Shown here: positions 43,230 to 51,464 of the stretch, piece after piece
How positions within the stretch are numbered: position 1 is the first letter of the stretch
How the letters are laid out: each line of letters begins with the position of its first letter
Position numbers and translations under genes: made by a program
Notes under the pieces: generated by a model
What the model saw: the letters and a program-made list of their open reading frames with translations, nothing else
The model's database searches: none
Told to the model about the DNA's origin: nothing
Source: Oscillospiraceae bacterium
GTDB taxonomy: Bacteria; Bacillota; Clostridia; Oscillospirales; Oscillospiraceae
Length of the DNA: 64,000 nucleotides
Assembly (NCBI GenBank): GCA_015067845.1
Contig: SVLT01000001.1
Coordinates: 1-64,000 of the forward strand
Direction: 5' to 3'

Positions 43230-44579
43230 ATGGCTTTTTCTAAGGATTTTACCTGGGGTGCAGCCACAGCTGCATACCAGATTGAGGGTGCTTGGAATAA
43301 AGACGGAAAAGGACCAAGTATTTGGGATGTCTATACCCATCAAGAGGGACATATTGCTGAAAATTCTACAGGAGATATTGCCTGCGATCATTATCATCGC
43401 TTCCGCGAGGATGTCCGTTTGATGAAAGAAATGGGCTTGAAAGCCTATCGCTTTTCGCTGTCCTGGTCCCGCATTTTGCCTAATGGCTTTGGAGATGTGA
43501 ACGAAAAAGGAATTAAGTTCTATGCAGATCTGATCGACTGCCTGCTAGAAAACGGCATTGAGCCTTATATTACGCTCTTTCACTGGGATCTGCCTTATGA
43601 GCTTCATAAAAAAGGCGGTTGGATGAATGCTGACATTGTAAAATGGTTTGCAGAATACGCCGCTGTTGTTGTGGAGCGTTTTTCAGATCGTGTAACGCAC
43701 TTCATTACCTTTAATGAGCCCCAATGCTTTATTGGTATCGGATACCTGATGGGTATTGATGCACCCGGTTTAAAGTGTTCCTACAAGGATATTTTTCAAA
43801 TGGCACACAACGTTCTTAAGGCCCACGGTGCAGCCGTCATTGCCATGCGAAAGGCCGCCCTTCAGCCTATTAAGATTGGCATTGCTCCCACTTGTTCCGC
43901 ACATTTCCCGGCGACCGACAAGAAAGAGGATATTGAGGCTGCGCGGCAAAGTCTTTTTGAATGCCCGCCTTTGAGTCAGAGAGTAATGTGGAATGTCAGT
44001 TGGTGGAGTGATCCTGTTGTTCTTGGACGCTATCCGCAGGATGGTTTGGAGCTTTACAAGGATTATCTTCCTGAAATTACGGAAGAAGATATGAAATTAA
44101 TCAATCAGCCACTTGATTTCTATGCACAAAACATATACAACGGAAAAACTATTCAAATGGGTACAGATGGCAACCCTGAAGTAGTTGAACGCCCCTTGGG
44201 TTATGCCGTCAATGTACAGAGATGGCCGGTGACACCGGAATGTCTGCATTGGGGTCCGAAATTTCTGTATGAACGCTATGGCTTGCCAATTTACATTACT
44301 GAAAATGGAATGTCCTGTCATGATGTTGTTTCCTTGGACGGACAAGTCCACGATCCGAACCGTATTGATTTTATAACTCGCTATCTGACAGAACTTGAAA
44401 AAGCCACAGAGGACGGAGTAAACATCGCAGGTTATTTTTATTGGTCACTCTTGGATAATTTTGAATGGACATACGGTTATGGTCCGCGTTTTGGCCTGAT
44501 ATATGTTGACTACACAACGCAAAGGCGCATTTTGAAGGATTCTGCCTACTGGTATAAAAAATGGATCGAAGAACATTAA
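43230..44579 (+). CDS. Glycoside hydrolase family 1 beta-glucosidase
   Basis: The 449-residue protein has the GH1 opening FTWGAATAAYQIEGAW. It carries acid/base E163 in TFNEP and nucleophile E358 in ITENG. A cytoplasmic, exo-acting beta-glucosidase or 6-phospho-beta-glucosidase is likely; the LDNFEWTYGYGPRFGL end does not show the phosphate-binding Ser/Lys/Tyr set, which favours a free glucoside. Its codons are visibly more A/T-rich (AAA, GAA, TTT, ATT) than those of radA or cwlD. It is wedged between cwlD and radA, so recent transfer is plausible. Confidence 0.93.
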   Translation: MAFSKDFTWGAATAAYQIEGAWNKDGKGPSIWDVYTHQEGHIAENSTGDIACDHYHRFREDVRLMKEMGLKAYRFSLSWSRILPNGFGDVNEKGIKFYADLIDCLLENGIEPYITLFHWDLPYELHKKGGWMNADIVKWFAEYAAVVVERFSDRVTHFITFNEPQCFIGIGYLMGIDAPGLKCSYKDIFQMAHNVLKAHGAAVIAMRKAALQPIKIGIAPTCSAHFPATDKKEDIEAARQSLFECPPLSQRVMWNVSWWSDPVVLGRYPQDGLELYKDYLPEITEEDMKLINQPLDFYAQNIYNGKTIQMGTDGNPEVVERPLGYAVNVQRWPVTPECLHWGPKFLYERYGLPIYITENGMSCHDVVSLDGQVHDPNRIDFITRYLTELEKATEDGVNIAGYFYWSLLDNFEWTYGYGPRFGLIYVDYTTQRRILKDSAYWYKKWIEEH

Positions 44580-44590
44580 GGAGATAGAAA

Positions 44591-45952
44591 ATGGCTAAGA
44601 CAAAATCCGTCTTTTTCTGCACGGACTGCGGATATGAGACACCGAAATGGATGGGGCGTTGCCCCGGATGCGGTGCGTACAACACCATGCAGGAGCATAT
44701 TGAGAAAGCGGCTGCCCCAGGACGGGCAAAGTCTGCTCCCGTTGGCTTGAGCCGTCATCCTCAGCGGCTTTCTCAGGTCGATAGCGGCGACGAACTGCGT
44801 TTTTCCACCGGAATGGGGGAACTTGACCGCGTGTTGGGCGGCGGCGCCGTGGCAGGCTCTCTGGTGCTTGTGGGCGGTGCGCCCGGAATCGGAAAATCAA
44901 CGCTTCTGCTGCAGATCTGCAACTGTTTGTGTCAGGGCAGGAGAGTGCTCTATGTTTCCGGCGAAGAAAGCGAACGTCAGCTTAAGCTCCGCGCAGAACG
45001 GCTCCATGTCAATTCCGATGAGCTGTACATCCTGTCTGAGACGCGTCTTTCGGATATTCTAGAAACGGTTGAAGCGTTAAAACCGGATATCCTCATCGCA
45101 GATTCCATTCAGACGCTGTATAATGAGGTAAACGAGTCTGCTCCCGGCAGTATTTCTCAGGTCAAGGACTGCACCATGGCATTGTTACAGCTCAGTAAAT
45201 CTGAGGGCTTGACTGTGTTTGTGGTTGGCCATATCAATAAGGATGGCAACATCGCCGGCCCGAAGGTGCTGGAGCACATGGTGGACTGTGTGCTGTATTT
45301 TGAGGGCGATCCCAATACCTCCTACCGACTGCTCAGAGCTGCGAAAAACCGCTTCGGCTCTACCAATGAGATTGGCGTGTTCGAGATGATCGATACAGGC
45401 TTACGGGAAGTTCCTAATCCCTCTCAGATGCTCCTTGAGGGCCGTCCCCAAGGCGCAAGCGGTACCTGTGTTGCGTGTGTTATGGAGGGAACACGGCCCA
45501 TACTGGCGGAAGTACAGGCTCTGGTGACCAAAACCAGCTTCAATGTACCCCGCAGAGCCTCGGACGGCTTTGATTTTAACCGGGCTGTACTGCTGATGGC
45601 GGTTATGGAAAAGCGTGCCGGTTTGCAGCTGAACCTGTTTGATGCTTATATCAATGTTATCGGCGGCTTACGGTTGGACGAGCCGGGTGCAGACCTGCCG
45701 GTTGCATTGGCAGTGGCTTCTTCCTACCGGGACAGTGCGATCGCAGACGATCTGGTTGCCATCGGCGAAGTCGGCTTGACCGGTGAGATCCGGTCGGTTT
45801 CCAATATGGCACAGCGGCTTTCTGAGGTGGCACGACTTGGTTTTACCAAGGTGATCATCCCGAAATACGGCTCGGAAAAGCTAGATATTCCCGATGGTTT
45901 GACCGTCTACCGGGTGCGCAACATCCGGGAAGCGATCGAAGTTGCAATGTAA
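44591..45952 (+). CDS. radA: DNA repair protein RadA
   Basis: The 453-residue protein has an N-terminal zinc finger (CTDCG... CPGCG, residues 10-28) and a RecA-like ATPase with Walker A GGAPGIGKST (about 94-103). It carries the RadA signature KNRFGS (252-257) and a C-terminal Lon-protease-like domain (LRLDEPGADLPVALAVASSYRD). RadA drives branch migration in recombination. An AAGGAG site precedes the ATG 12 bases after the GH1 gene, so it may be read from the GH1 promoter. Codon composition returns to the window's norm here. Confidence 0.96.
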   Translation: MAKTKSVFFCTDCGYETPKWMGRCPGCGAYNTMQEHIEKAAAPGRAKSAPVGLSRHPQRLSQVDSGDELRFSTGMGELDRVLGGGAVAGSLVLVGGAPGIGKSTLLLQICNCLCQGRRVLYVSGEESERQLKLRAERLHVNSDELYILSETRLSDILETVEALKPDILIADSIQTLYNEVNESAPGSISQVKDCTMALLQLSKSEGLTVFVVGHINKDGNIAGPKVLEHMVDCVLYFEGDPNTSYRLLRAAKNRFGSTNEIGVFEMIDTGLREVPNPSQMLLEGRPQGASGTCVACVMEGTRPILAEVQALVTKTSFNVPRRASDGFDFNRAVLLMAVMEKRAGLQLNLFDAYINVIGGLRLDEPGADLPVALAVASSYRDSAIADDLVAIGEVGLTGEIRSVSNMAQRLSEVARLGFTKVIIPKYGSEKLDIPDGLTVYRVRNIREAIEVAM

Positions 45953-45956
45953 CAGA

Positions 45957-45987
45957 TAACCCCGTGTGCAGATTGCACACGGGGTTA
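45957..45987. terminator. Terminator between radA and the TrmH-family gene
   Basis: AACCCCGTGTGCA, a GAT loop and TGCACACGGGGTT. The stem is symmetrical and separates converging genes. Confidence 0.88.
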
Positions 45988-45989
45988 TT

Positions 45990-46805
45990 CTATGGTTTTC
46001 TCAATTGCCAGAATGCTACGGCACTGGCGGCTGCGACGTTTAAGGAATCCACATTGTGATGCATGGGAATGATCACATTATAGTCGCAGTTTTCGATGGT
46101 TTTCGAGGCTAATCCGTCGCCCTCGGTGCCCAGGACAATCGCCAGTTTATCCTCATAGGAAAGGACAGGATCATCAATTGGTATTGCCTTTTCATTCAAT
46201 GCCATGGCAGCAGTTTTGAAGCCAAATTGTTTCAGAAATACCTGCCAATCAGCGGAATCACCGGTCAAAAATGCCCAGGGAATTTGAAATACGGTGCCCA
46301 TGCTAACACGAACTGCGCGTCTGGTAAGGGAATCGCAACAGGTCTGCGTCAGTAGAATACCGTCCATACCCAGTGCAGCCGCACTGCGGAAGATCGCGCC
46401 GATATTTGTGGAATCCACAACGCCTTCCAGAACCGCAATCCGCCTCGCATTATCGCAGACCGCAGCAGGGGAAAGGGGAGCTGGGCGGCGCATGGCGCAC
46501 AGCACACCCCGGGTCAATTCATAGCCAGTCAGGGACGAAAGCACCTCACGATCTGCGGTATAGACCGGGATTTCCGGACATTTTTCGATGATTTCTGCGC
46601 CATCACCGGTAATATGCTTGCGCTCCATGAGCAGGGAAAGGGGCGTGCACCCAGCCTGCAATGCCAATCGGATCACCTTGGGACTTTCTGCTATAAAAAT
46701 GCCTTTATTCGGCTCTAAACGGTTACGCAATTGGGCGTGAGTCAATCGGGCATAAACATCCAGTTCCGGGGCGGAAATGTCTGTAATTTCAATGATTTTC
46801 GCCAT
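45990..46805 (-). CDS. TrmH/SpoU-family RNA methyltransferase
   Basis: The 271-residue protein has an N-terminal substrate-binding domain. The SPOUT core has motif 1 STNIGAIFRSAAALGMD (about 132-148), motif 2 LAIVLGTEGDGL and motif 3 IIPMHHNVDSLNVAAASAVAFW, which form the knotted SAM site. It methylates a ribose 2'-OH in 23S rRNA or tRNA; the exact site is unclear. Its start overlaps the stop of the recombinase gene upstream by one base (TAATG). Confidence 0.9.
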   Translation of the reverse strand: MAKIIEITDISAPELDVYARLTHAQLRNRLEPNKGIFIAESPKVIRLALQAGCTPLSLLMERKHITGDGAEIIEKCPEIPVYTADREVLSSLTGYELTRGVLCAMRRPAPLSPAAVCDNARRIAVLEGVVDSTNIGAIFRSAAALGMDGILLTQTCCDSLTRRAVRVSMGTVFQIPWAFLTGDSADWQVFLKQFGFKTAAMALNEKAIPIDDPVLSYEDKLAIVLGTEGDGLASKTIENCDYNVIIPMHHNVDSLNVAAASAVAFWQLRKP

Positions 46806-47818
46806 TATTCATCCTCGTCAGAATCCGTAAAATCCAGCTTGGAGAGGGGATTGGCCTCGGCTGCGATCTTCAGCTCCGTATTTTCGATGTGGGTGTAGAT
46901 CTGGGTGGTATTCAGGTTCTCGTGGCCCAAAACCTCCTGCACGGTCTTTACATCCACGCCGCCCGAGAGCATCATGGTAGCGGCTGTGTGGCGCAATTTA
47001 TGGGCAGAAAACTGGGTGGAGTCCAAACCGGCCTGCAAAAGTGCCTTTTTGACCAGGCGATGCACTGCTGTGACACTGATTCGGTTGCCGTCCCGGGAGC
47101 CAAAGAGGGCCCGGTTGTCAGAAAGCACTTTTTTGTTGCGTTCGACAAGGTATGCATCGATGGCCTTACGGCAAGCAGAGCCAAAATAGACGATCCGTTC
47201 CTTGTTGCCTTTACCGACAACACGAATACGATCTTCATAAATATCCGTCAAATTCAAGCCGACCAGCTCGCTGCGACGGATGCCGCAGTTTAGAAAGAGC
47301 ATCAAAATAGCGTAGTCACGCGTCTGATTTTGACCGGAAACAGCCTGCAAAAGTGCGGAAGATTGCTCAAAAGTCAGGTATTTTGGCAAGCTTTTGCGCA
47401 ATTTTGGGTATTCCAGATCCGCTACCGGATTCTTAACTAACTGCTTTGTGCGCACCGTTAAGTACTTATAAAAGGATTTCAGCGCGGACAGCTTTCTTGC
47501 TCTGGCGGCAGGGGAGATGCCGTACTCCGGCACAGCAGCATCCGGGTCGGGTGTACGGTCGTTTGCCAGATAGGAAAGGAAATCATAGATATCCGATGTG
47601 GTAATGTCGCGAATGAACTCCAAGTCAATATCCTTGATCGGAATATCGTCCAGCCGTGTATGGATGGGCATATCATTACGCATCAATTGCATAAAGCGAA
47701 GGAACATACGCAGATCCAGATAGTATTCAGAAATAGTGCGCTGGGATTGACCCTTGATGGTCTCGTGGTATACGAGGAAGTCCCGCACGACCTGCGGGCA
47801 GTCAGAATATCGTTGCAT
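46805..47818 (-). CDS. XerC-like tyrosine recombinase
   Basis: The 337-residue protein has a SAM-like N-terminal DNA-binding domain. The catalytic domain has Arg in GIRRSELVG, Lys in RVVGKGNKER, HxLR in HKLRHTAATMM, His in LGHENLNTTQ and nucleophile Tyr in IYTHI. It is longer than XerD proteins through an insert near residues 85-100 (NDRTPDPDAAVPEYG) and a C-terminal acidic tail. It may resolve chromosome dimers with the XerD-like protein at 49192, or act in site-specific inversion. An AGGAG site precedes the ATG. A hairpin lies at 47896-47929 upstream. Confidence 0.88.
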   Translation of the reverse strand: MQRYSDCPQVVRDFLVYHETIKGQSQRTISEYYLDLRMFLRFMQLMRNDMPIHTRLDDIPIKDIDLEFIRDITTSDIYDFLSYLANDRTPDPDAAVPEYGISPAARARKLSALKSFYKYLTVRTKQLVKNPVADLEYPKLRKSLPKYLTFEQSSALLQAVSGQNQTRDYAILMLFLNCGIRRSELVGLNLTDIYEDRIRVVGKGNKERIVYFGSACRKAIDAYLVERNKKVLSDNRALFGSRDGNRISVTAVHRLVKKALLQAGLDSTQFSAHKLRHTAATMMLSGGVDVKTVQEVLGHENLNTTQIYTHIENTELKIAAEANPLSKLDFTDSDEDE

Positions 47819-48092
47819 AATGTACTCCTAATTAAGCGCACATTGCCGTAAATCCCATGATTCTGCCTGAAAGGGAACTGTACCCTTAAATTCACCGAAC
47901 GCAACAAAATAAAGATTTTGTTGCGTTCGCGGTAGAAATTCAGCCAGAATTGGCAAGGACGCGGTTTTGCGGCTCACGCAGTATCTAATTTACGATTTTA
48001 CCATATATTTATTATATATTAGTATATCCTTCTTTCAAATTTGTGTCAAGGTATTTGATTTTTATCTGTTTCGATTTATTTTGCAAAAACTC
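47819..48092. other. Intergenic region with two inverted repeats and an AT-rich tract
   Basis: CGAACGCAACAAAAT and ATTTTGTTGCGTTCG (47896-47929) form a perfect 15-base-pair hairpin with loop AAAG, and AAGGG/CCCTT flank AACTGTA (47870-47886). Between them on the minus strand TTGCGT (47899-47904), a 16-base spacer and TACAGT (47877-47882) could be the recombinase promoter, overlapped by both repeats. An AT-rich tract follows at about 47985-48035. No gene is seen. Confidence 0.4.
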
Positions 48093-48121
48093 TTTACAAC
48101 TCCGCCGTTTCAAGTTAAAAT
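48093..48121 (+). promoter_or_regulatory. Sigma-A promoter of pfkA
   Basis: TTTACA (48093-48098), a 17-base spacer and TAAAAT (48116-48121). Confidence 0.72.
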
Positions 48122-48158
48122 ATTTCCAGACGATTTCACTTCATTGGAGGTTTATATT

Positions 48159-49130
48159 ATGAGTATTAAACGAATCGGTGTCCTGACCAGCGGCGGAGAT
48201 GCGCCCGGCATGAATCCCTGCGTCCGCGCAGTCGTTCGTACGGCCACATTCCATGGCATTGAATGCTACGGCATTCGCCGCGGATACAACGGCCTTATCG
48301 CCGGCGACATTTTCAAATTGGACGAAAAGAGCGTTTCTCATACGATCAACCGCGGCGGTACAATCCTTTATACTGCCCGCAGTAAGGAATTTATGGACGA
48401 AGAAGGTCAGAAAAAGGCTGTTTCCACTTGTAAATTCCTTGGCTTGGACAGCATCGTTGCCATTGGCGGTGACGGTACCTTCCGCGGTGCCCGTGCGCTG
48501 AGCAAATACGGCATCAATGTGGTTTGCATCCCTGCTACCATTGACAACGATATCAGCTGCACCAATTACTCCATCGGCTTTGATACGGCAGCAAATACAG
48601 CTATTGAATGTATCGACAAACTGCGGGATACCATGCAGTCCCACGAGCGCTGCTCTGTGGTTGAGGTTATGGGCCGAAATGCGGGATTTTTGGCCATGTA
48701 TGTAGGTTTGGCCGTGGGCGCAACGGCGGTTTTAGTGCCTGAAAAGCCCATCGATTTTGAGCACGATGTGATTGAAAAGATCCGGCAGGCGCGTCTGAAC
48801 GGGTTCAGCCACTATATGATCGTGGTTGCAGAAGGCGCAGCAACTGCTTCTGCTGTTGCCGCAAAGATCAAGGAAGCCCTTGATCTCGATCCCCGTGTCA
48901 CCGTTTTGGGCCATATTCAGCGAGGTGGCACACCCACCGGTCGTGACCGCATTAACGCAACAAAAATGGGCTATCTTGCGGTGGAATTGCTCCTTGCCGG
49001 CAAGACAAATCGCATTGTTTGCACCCATGCAGGCAGCTTTACGGACATCGATATCGACGAAGGTCTGGTGATGTCCAAGAGCATCCAGCAGATGGAAGTG
49101 GATGTCCTGGATGCCATGACCGGTCTATAA
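48159..49130 (+). CDS. pfkA: 6-phosphofructokinase
   Basis: The 323-residue protein has the ATP-binding GVLTSGGDAPGMN start, GGDGTFRGA (about 103-111), the catalytic PATIDNDI (about 124-131; catalytic Asp in TIDND) and the fructose-6-phosphate site EVMGRNAGFLA. The Gly in FRGA favours ATP over pyrophosphate as donor, although the second diagnostic position is Ala (PATIDND) rather than Gly. It catalyses the committed step of glycolysis. The ATG at 48159 follows GGAGG. It is monocistronic and flanked by two Xer-type genes. Confidence 0.95.
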   Translation: MSIKRIGVLTSGGDAPGMNPCVRAVVRTATFHGIECYGIRRGYNGLIAGDIFKLDEKSVSHTINRGGTILYTARSKEFMDEEGQKKAVSTCKFLGLDSIVAIGGDGTFRGARALSKYGINVVCIPATIDNDISCTNYSIGFDTAANTAIECIDKLRDTMQSHERCSVVEVMGRNAGFLAMYVGLAVGATAVLVPEKPIDFEHDVIEKIRQARLNGFSHYMIVVAEGAATASAVAAKIKEALDLDPRVTVLGHIQRGGTPTGRDRINATKMGYLAVELLLAGKTNRIVCTHAGSFTDIDIDEGLVMSKSIQQMEVDVLDAMTGL

Positions 49131-49156
49131 GCCCCCTACCCTGCCTTACTACATAT

Positions 49157-49193
49157 AAAAATGCCAACTGTGTAACAAACGCAGTTGGCATTT
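49157..49193. terminator. Terminator between pfkA and xerD
   Basis: AAAATGCCAACTG and CAGTTGGCATTT form a stem with an 11-base loop between converging genes. Confidence 0.85.
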
Positions 49194-50076
49194 ATGCTTT
49201 TGGATGGCACTTTTCGTATACGGATTTCAGCTTTTGATTGATCATTTGGGTATAAAGCTGGGTGGATGAAATGTCGCTGTGGCCCATCAGCTCCTGCAAA
49301 GAGCCCAAATCTGCGCCATTTTCCAGTAGATGCACTGCAAAGCTGTGACGGAGCGTGTGAGGTGTCAGTTCCTTTTCGATATGGGCAGTTTCCTGATAGT
49401 GTTTCAGGATCTTCCAGAAGCCCTGGCGGCTCATGCGCATACCGTTTACATTGACAAACAGCGCCTTTTCTTCGGGATACGCCAGCATACCGGAGCGCAC
49501 ATCGTGAATATAGACTGTCAAGGCCCGTAATGCCGCAGGATACAGCGGAATGGAACGGGATTTCTTCGCACCGTTGCACTTAATTACGCCCAAATCCAGA
49601 TTAACGGCATCAATATCCAGGCTGATCAATTCCGTTACCCGCATGCCGGTTGCGTACATCACTTCCAGCATAGCCTTGTCCCGGTAGCCCTTGGCATCCA
49701 CGCAGGCAGGTTGGGCCAGCAACAGCTCGATCTCACGGCCTGTAAGGATCTGTGGCAGTTTCTTCTCTCCCCTGTCCACACGGATATCCGTAACCGGTGT
49801 AGATTCCAGGAATCCGAAAGACACCAGATACCCATAGAAATTCTTCAAACTGGCCAGCGAACGGGAGACCGTAGCGGCAGAACGACCGTCATCTTCCAAA
49901 TGGGCAAGATAGTGGCTGATATTCACTTGTGTTGCATCCACAACATCCAGATCCTCGCAGTGGCGTAGCCAATCGGCAAACTGCCGAATGTCACGCATGT
50001 AGGAGGCAATGGTGTTGGCAGATGCCTGCTTTACCTTCGTCAGGTAATTTTCATAAGCACCTATGAAGTCCAACAT
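49192..50076 (-). CDS. xerD: XerD-like tyrosine recombinase
   Basis: The 294-residue protein has the standard XerC/D length. Catalytic residues are Arg in TGMRVTELISL, Lys in CNGAKKSRSIP, HxLR in TPHTLRHSFAVHLL, His in MGHSDISSTQ and Tyr in LYTQM. It probably resolves chromosome dimers at dif, near the terminus. It overlaps the upstream SpoIIM-like gene by 26 bases. The spoIIM-xerD order is conserved in spore formers and supports the XerD call. Confidence 0.9.
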   Translation of the reverse strand: MLDFIGAYENYLTKVKQASANTIASYMRDIRQFADWLRHCEDLDVVDATQVNISHYLAHLEDDGRSAATVSRSLASLKNFYGYLVSFGFLESTPVTDIRVDRGEKKLPQILTGREIELLLAQPACVDAKGYRDKAMLEVMYATGMRVTELISLDIDAVNLDLGVIKCNGAKKSRSIPLYPAALRALTVYIHDVRSGMLAYPEEKALFVNVNGMRMSRQGFWKILKHYQETAHIEKELTPHTLRHSFAVHLLENGADLGSLQELMGHSDISSTQLYTQMINQKLKSVYEKCHPKA

Positions 50077-50602
50077 GAATTGCGTACCTTCCCATTGTAT
50101 CGTATGTATCCATCAGATGCGCCAAAAATGGCGATATCCAACAATAATAAATCATTCCAACAGACGCGATATATGCACATGCCCTAGCTATGCGACGTTT
50201 GTTAATGTCAATTATGCAATGCAAGATCATCATTGGGATCAGACACACATCCGGAAAGAACATCAGGAAACTGACGAGCCAACCGGCATCACCATATGAT
50301 CTGTAAATTGACAAAGCAGCGGCGGTAAAGAAAAGGATTCGTAAACCGCAAAGAGAATAAACAAGTCTGGGCTTGGAATGAAACAATACAATAACAAGGT
50401 AAGGTGCAACGCACGTTACCGTCCCGACGATCGACACATGGCGTTTCGCAGCCATGCGCATCAAAAGCAGATAAGGCTCACCTGCCATCAAGCTAAGGCT
50501 CGCGCCAACGCCTGCACTCAGGAGAATACTTAACACAAGAATGCACCACTTTTGCCTGCATTCCTGCAAAAAACAGGAACCTTGGGACGACCGCATTATC
50601 AT
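50051..50602 (-). CDS. Divergent SpoIIM-like membrane protein
   Basis: This 183-residue integral membrane protein has about five helices. It is most like SpoIIM in one stretch (GLRILFFTAAALSIYRSYGDAGWLVSFLMFFPDVCLIPMMIL, about residues 88-129), where the glycine and proline pattern matches. Its place directly before xerD also matches spoIIM. SpoIIM is part of the engulfment complex with SpoIID and SpoIIP. Overall similarity is low and the C-terminus (MGRYAIHVGLHRCL) is unlike the family, so this is tentative. The ATG at 50602 follows AGGAG by 5 bases. The gene overlaps xerD by 26 bases. Confidence 0.45.
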   Translation of the reverse strand: MIMRSSQGSCFLQECRQKWCILVLSILLSAGVGASLSLMAGEPYLLLMRMAAKRHVSIVGTVTCVAPYLVIVLFHSKPRLVYSLCGLRILFFTAAALSIYRSYGDAGWLVSFLMFFPDVCLIPMMILHCIIDINKRRIARACAYIASVGMIYYCWISPFLAHLMDTYDTMGRYAIHVGLHRCL

Positions 50603-50959
50603 AACGACTCCTCTCAAAAGGCGGAATGCACCGCAATGATTTTTGGAGAAGTACATTTCGTGTTATGGCGATTCTAGGCCCAAGACCACAAATACAGGAA
50701 TACTATACTCCAAAAACGAATAAAATGCAAGGGTTTTTGGCTATTTTTACGTTTTTTGTAGATTATGCCCATTTTTATGTTAACATGATTATGTCAACTA
50801 ACATAACTACCGGGATGCAAAAATATTCAAATCCTGTTCACATCCAAAGATGTTGGGTCACCCCGATAATGCGACCACTAAATATTGTTTTTGCAAGAGG
50901 AATTGCAAAAACATGCAAGCGGGTAAATATCACTTACCTGCTTGTGAAATTTGTACAAA
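50603..50959. other. AT-rich intergenic region with nested inverted repeats
   Basis: These 357 bases lie between two minus-strand genes and have no credible reading frame. TTATGTTA (50775-50782) and TAACATAA (50799-50806) enclose an offset imperfect palindrome GTTAACAT/ATGTCAAC. TTTTTGCAA and TTGCAAAAA lie at 50888-50911, and a terminator hairpin lies at 50916-50944. No promoter could be assigned with confidence. Confidence 0.5.
50916..50944 (-). terminator. Terminator of the TIGR04086-family gene
   Basis: On the minus strand CAAGCAGGTAA and TTACCCGCTTG pair around a 7-base loop (one G-U pair), followed after CATG by TTTTT. Confidence 0.7.
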
Positions 50960-51376
50960 TTACCGATATGCCCTTTTATGTTTTCTCTTAAACTGATTTT
51001 TCTTCATTGGCGCAAGTGCCACGATCCCACATCCGCAAATGACCGCGATAGCAACTGAGCCAATGCCCTGATACTGTCCGCCAAAAAACAGTGCGGTCAT
51101 TCCCAGCAAACACAAAAAGTAGCAGACTCCGCTAAGCATACACATTTGCAGGCGCAGACGCTTTATCATGGATACGCTGAACCACGCCCCACCAACTGTG
51201 GCAAGAGCAACAATGATCAGTGAGGCGTATCCGATTCCTCCCTCCCCTATCTTCTCAGACGACACCAGCCATGCACTGACAGCAGCGCCCGCAATGCTGA
51301 TGGCAAGACTGGTCAGCGTACCAATCGCGATTCCTGCCGGGATGCCTATTGTCTTTCCAGATTTTTTCAATTTCAT
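50960..51376 (-). CDS. TIGR04086-family membrane protein
   Basis: The 138-residue protein has four membrane helices with a Gly-rich first helix (GIPAGIAIGTLTSLAISIAGAAVSAWLV) and a basic C-terminus (KKNQFKRKHKRAYR). The layout matches the TIGR04086/DUF3792 family (YrzE-like) of Firmicutes, whose function is unknown. A GGGGAGAAT site precedes the ATG. It stands between two terminators and is probably expressed alone. Confidence 0.65.
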   Translation of the reverse strand: MKLKKSGKTIGIPAGIAIGTLTSLAISIAGAAVSAWLVSSEKIGEGGIGYASLIIVALATVGGAWFSVSMIKRLRLQMCMLSGVCYFLCLLGMTALFFGGQYQGIGSVAIAVICGCGIVALAPMKKNQFKRKHKRAYR

Positions 51377-51420
51377 AGCATTCTCCCCTTTCGTTGGTAT
51401 ACCCTATTCAACCCAAAATG

Positions 51421-51456
51421 AAAAAAGAACCGGAACAGCATCCGCTGTTCCGGTTC
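51421..51456 (-). terminator. Terminator of the phosphosugar mutase gene
   Basis: On the minus strand GAACCGGAACAGC and GCTGTTCCGGTTC form a 13-base perfect stem with a 4-base loop, then TTTTTT. Confidence 0.94.
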
Positions 51457-51464
51457 CATATTGC

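Noticed and set aside
47896..47929. LexA/DinR operator
   Set aside because: CGAAC and GTTCG are present but 24 bases apart, whereas the Firmicute operator has them 4 bases apart.
47985..48035. Possible dif or Xer site in the AT-rich tract near the XerC-like gene
   Set aside because: It is palindromic only by AT content and does not match the Firmicute dif consensus arms.
50626..50991. 121-codon plus-strand frame in the gap before the TIGR04086 gene
   Set aside because: It has atypical composition, overlaps hairpins and the end of the opposing gene, and has no recognisable domain.
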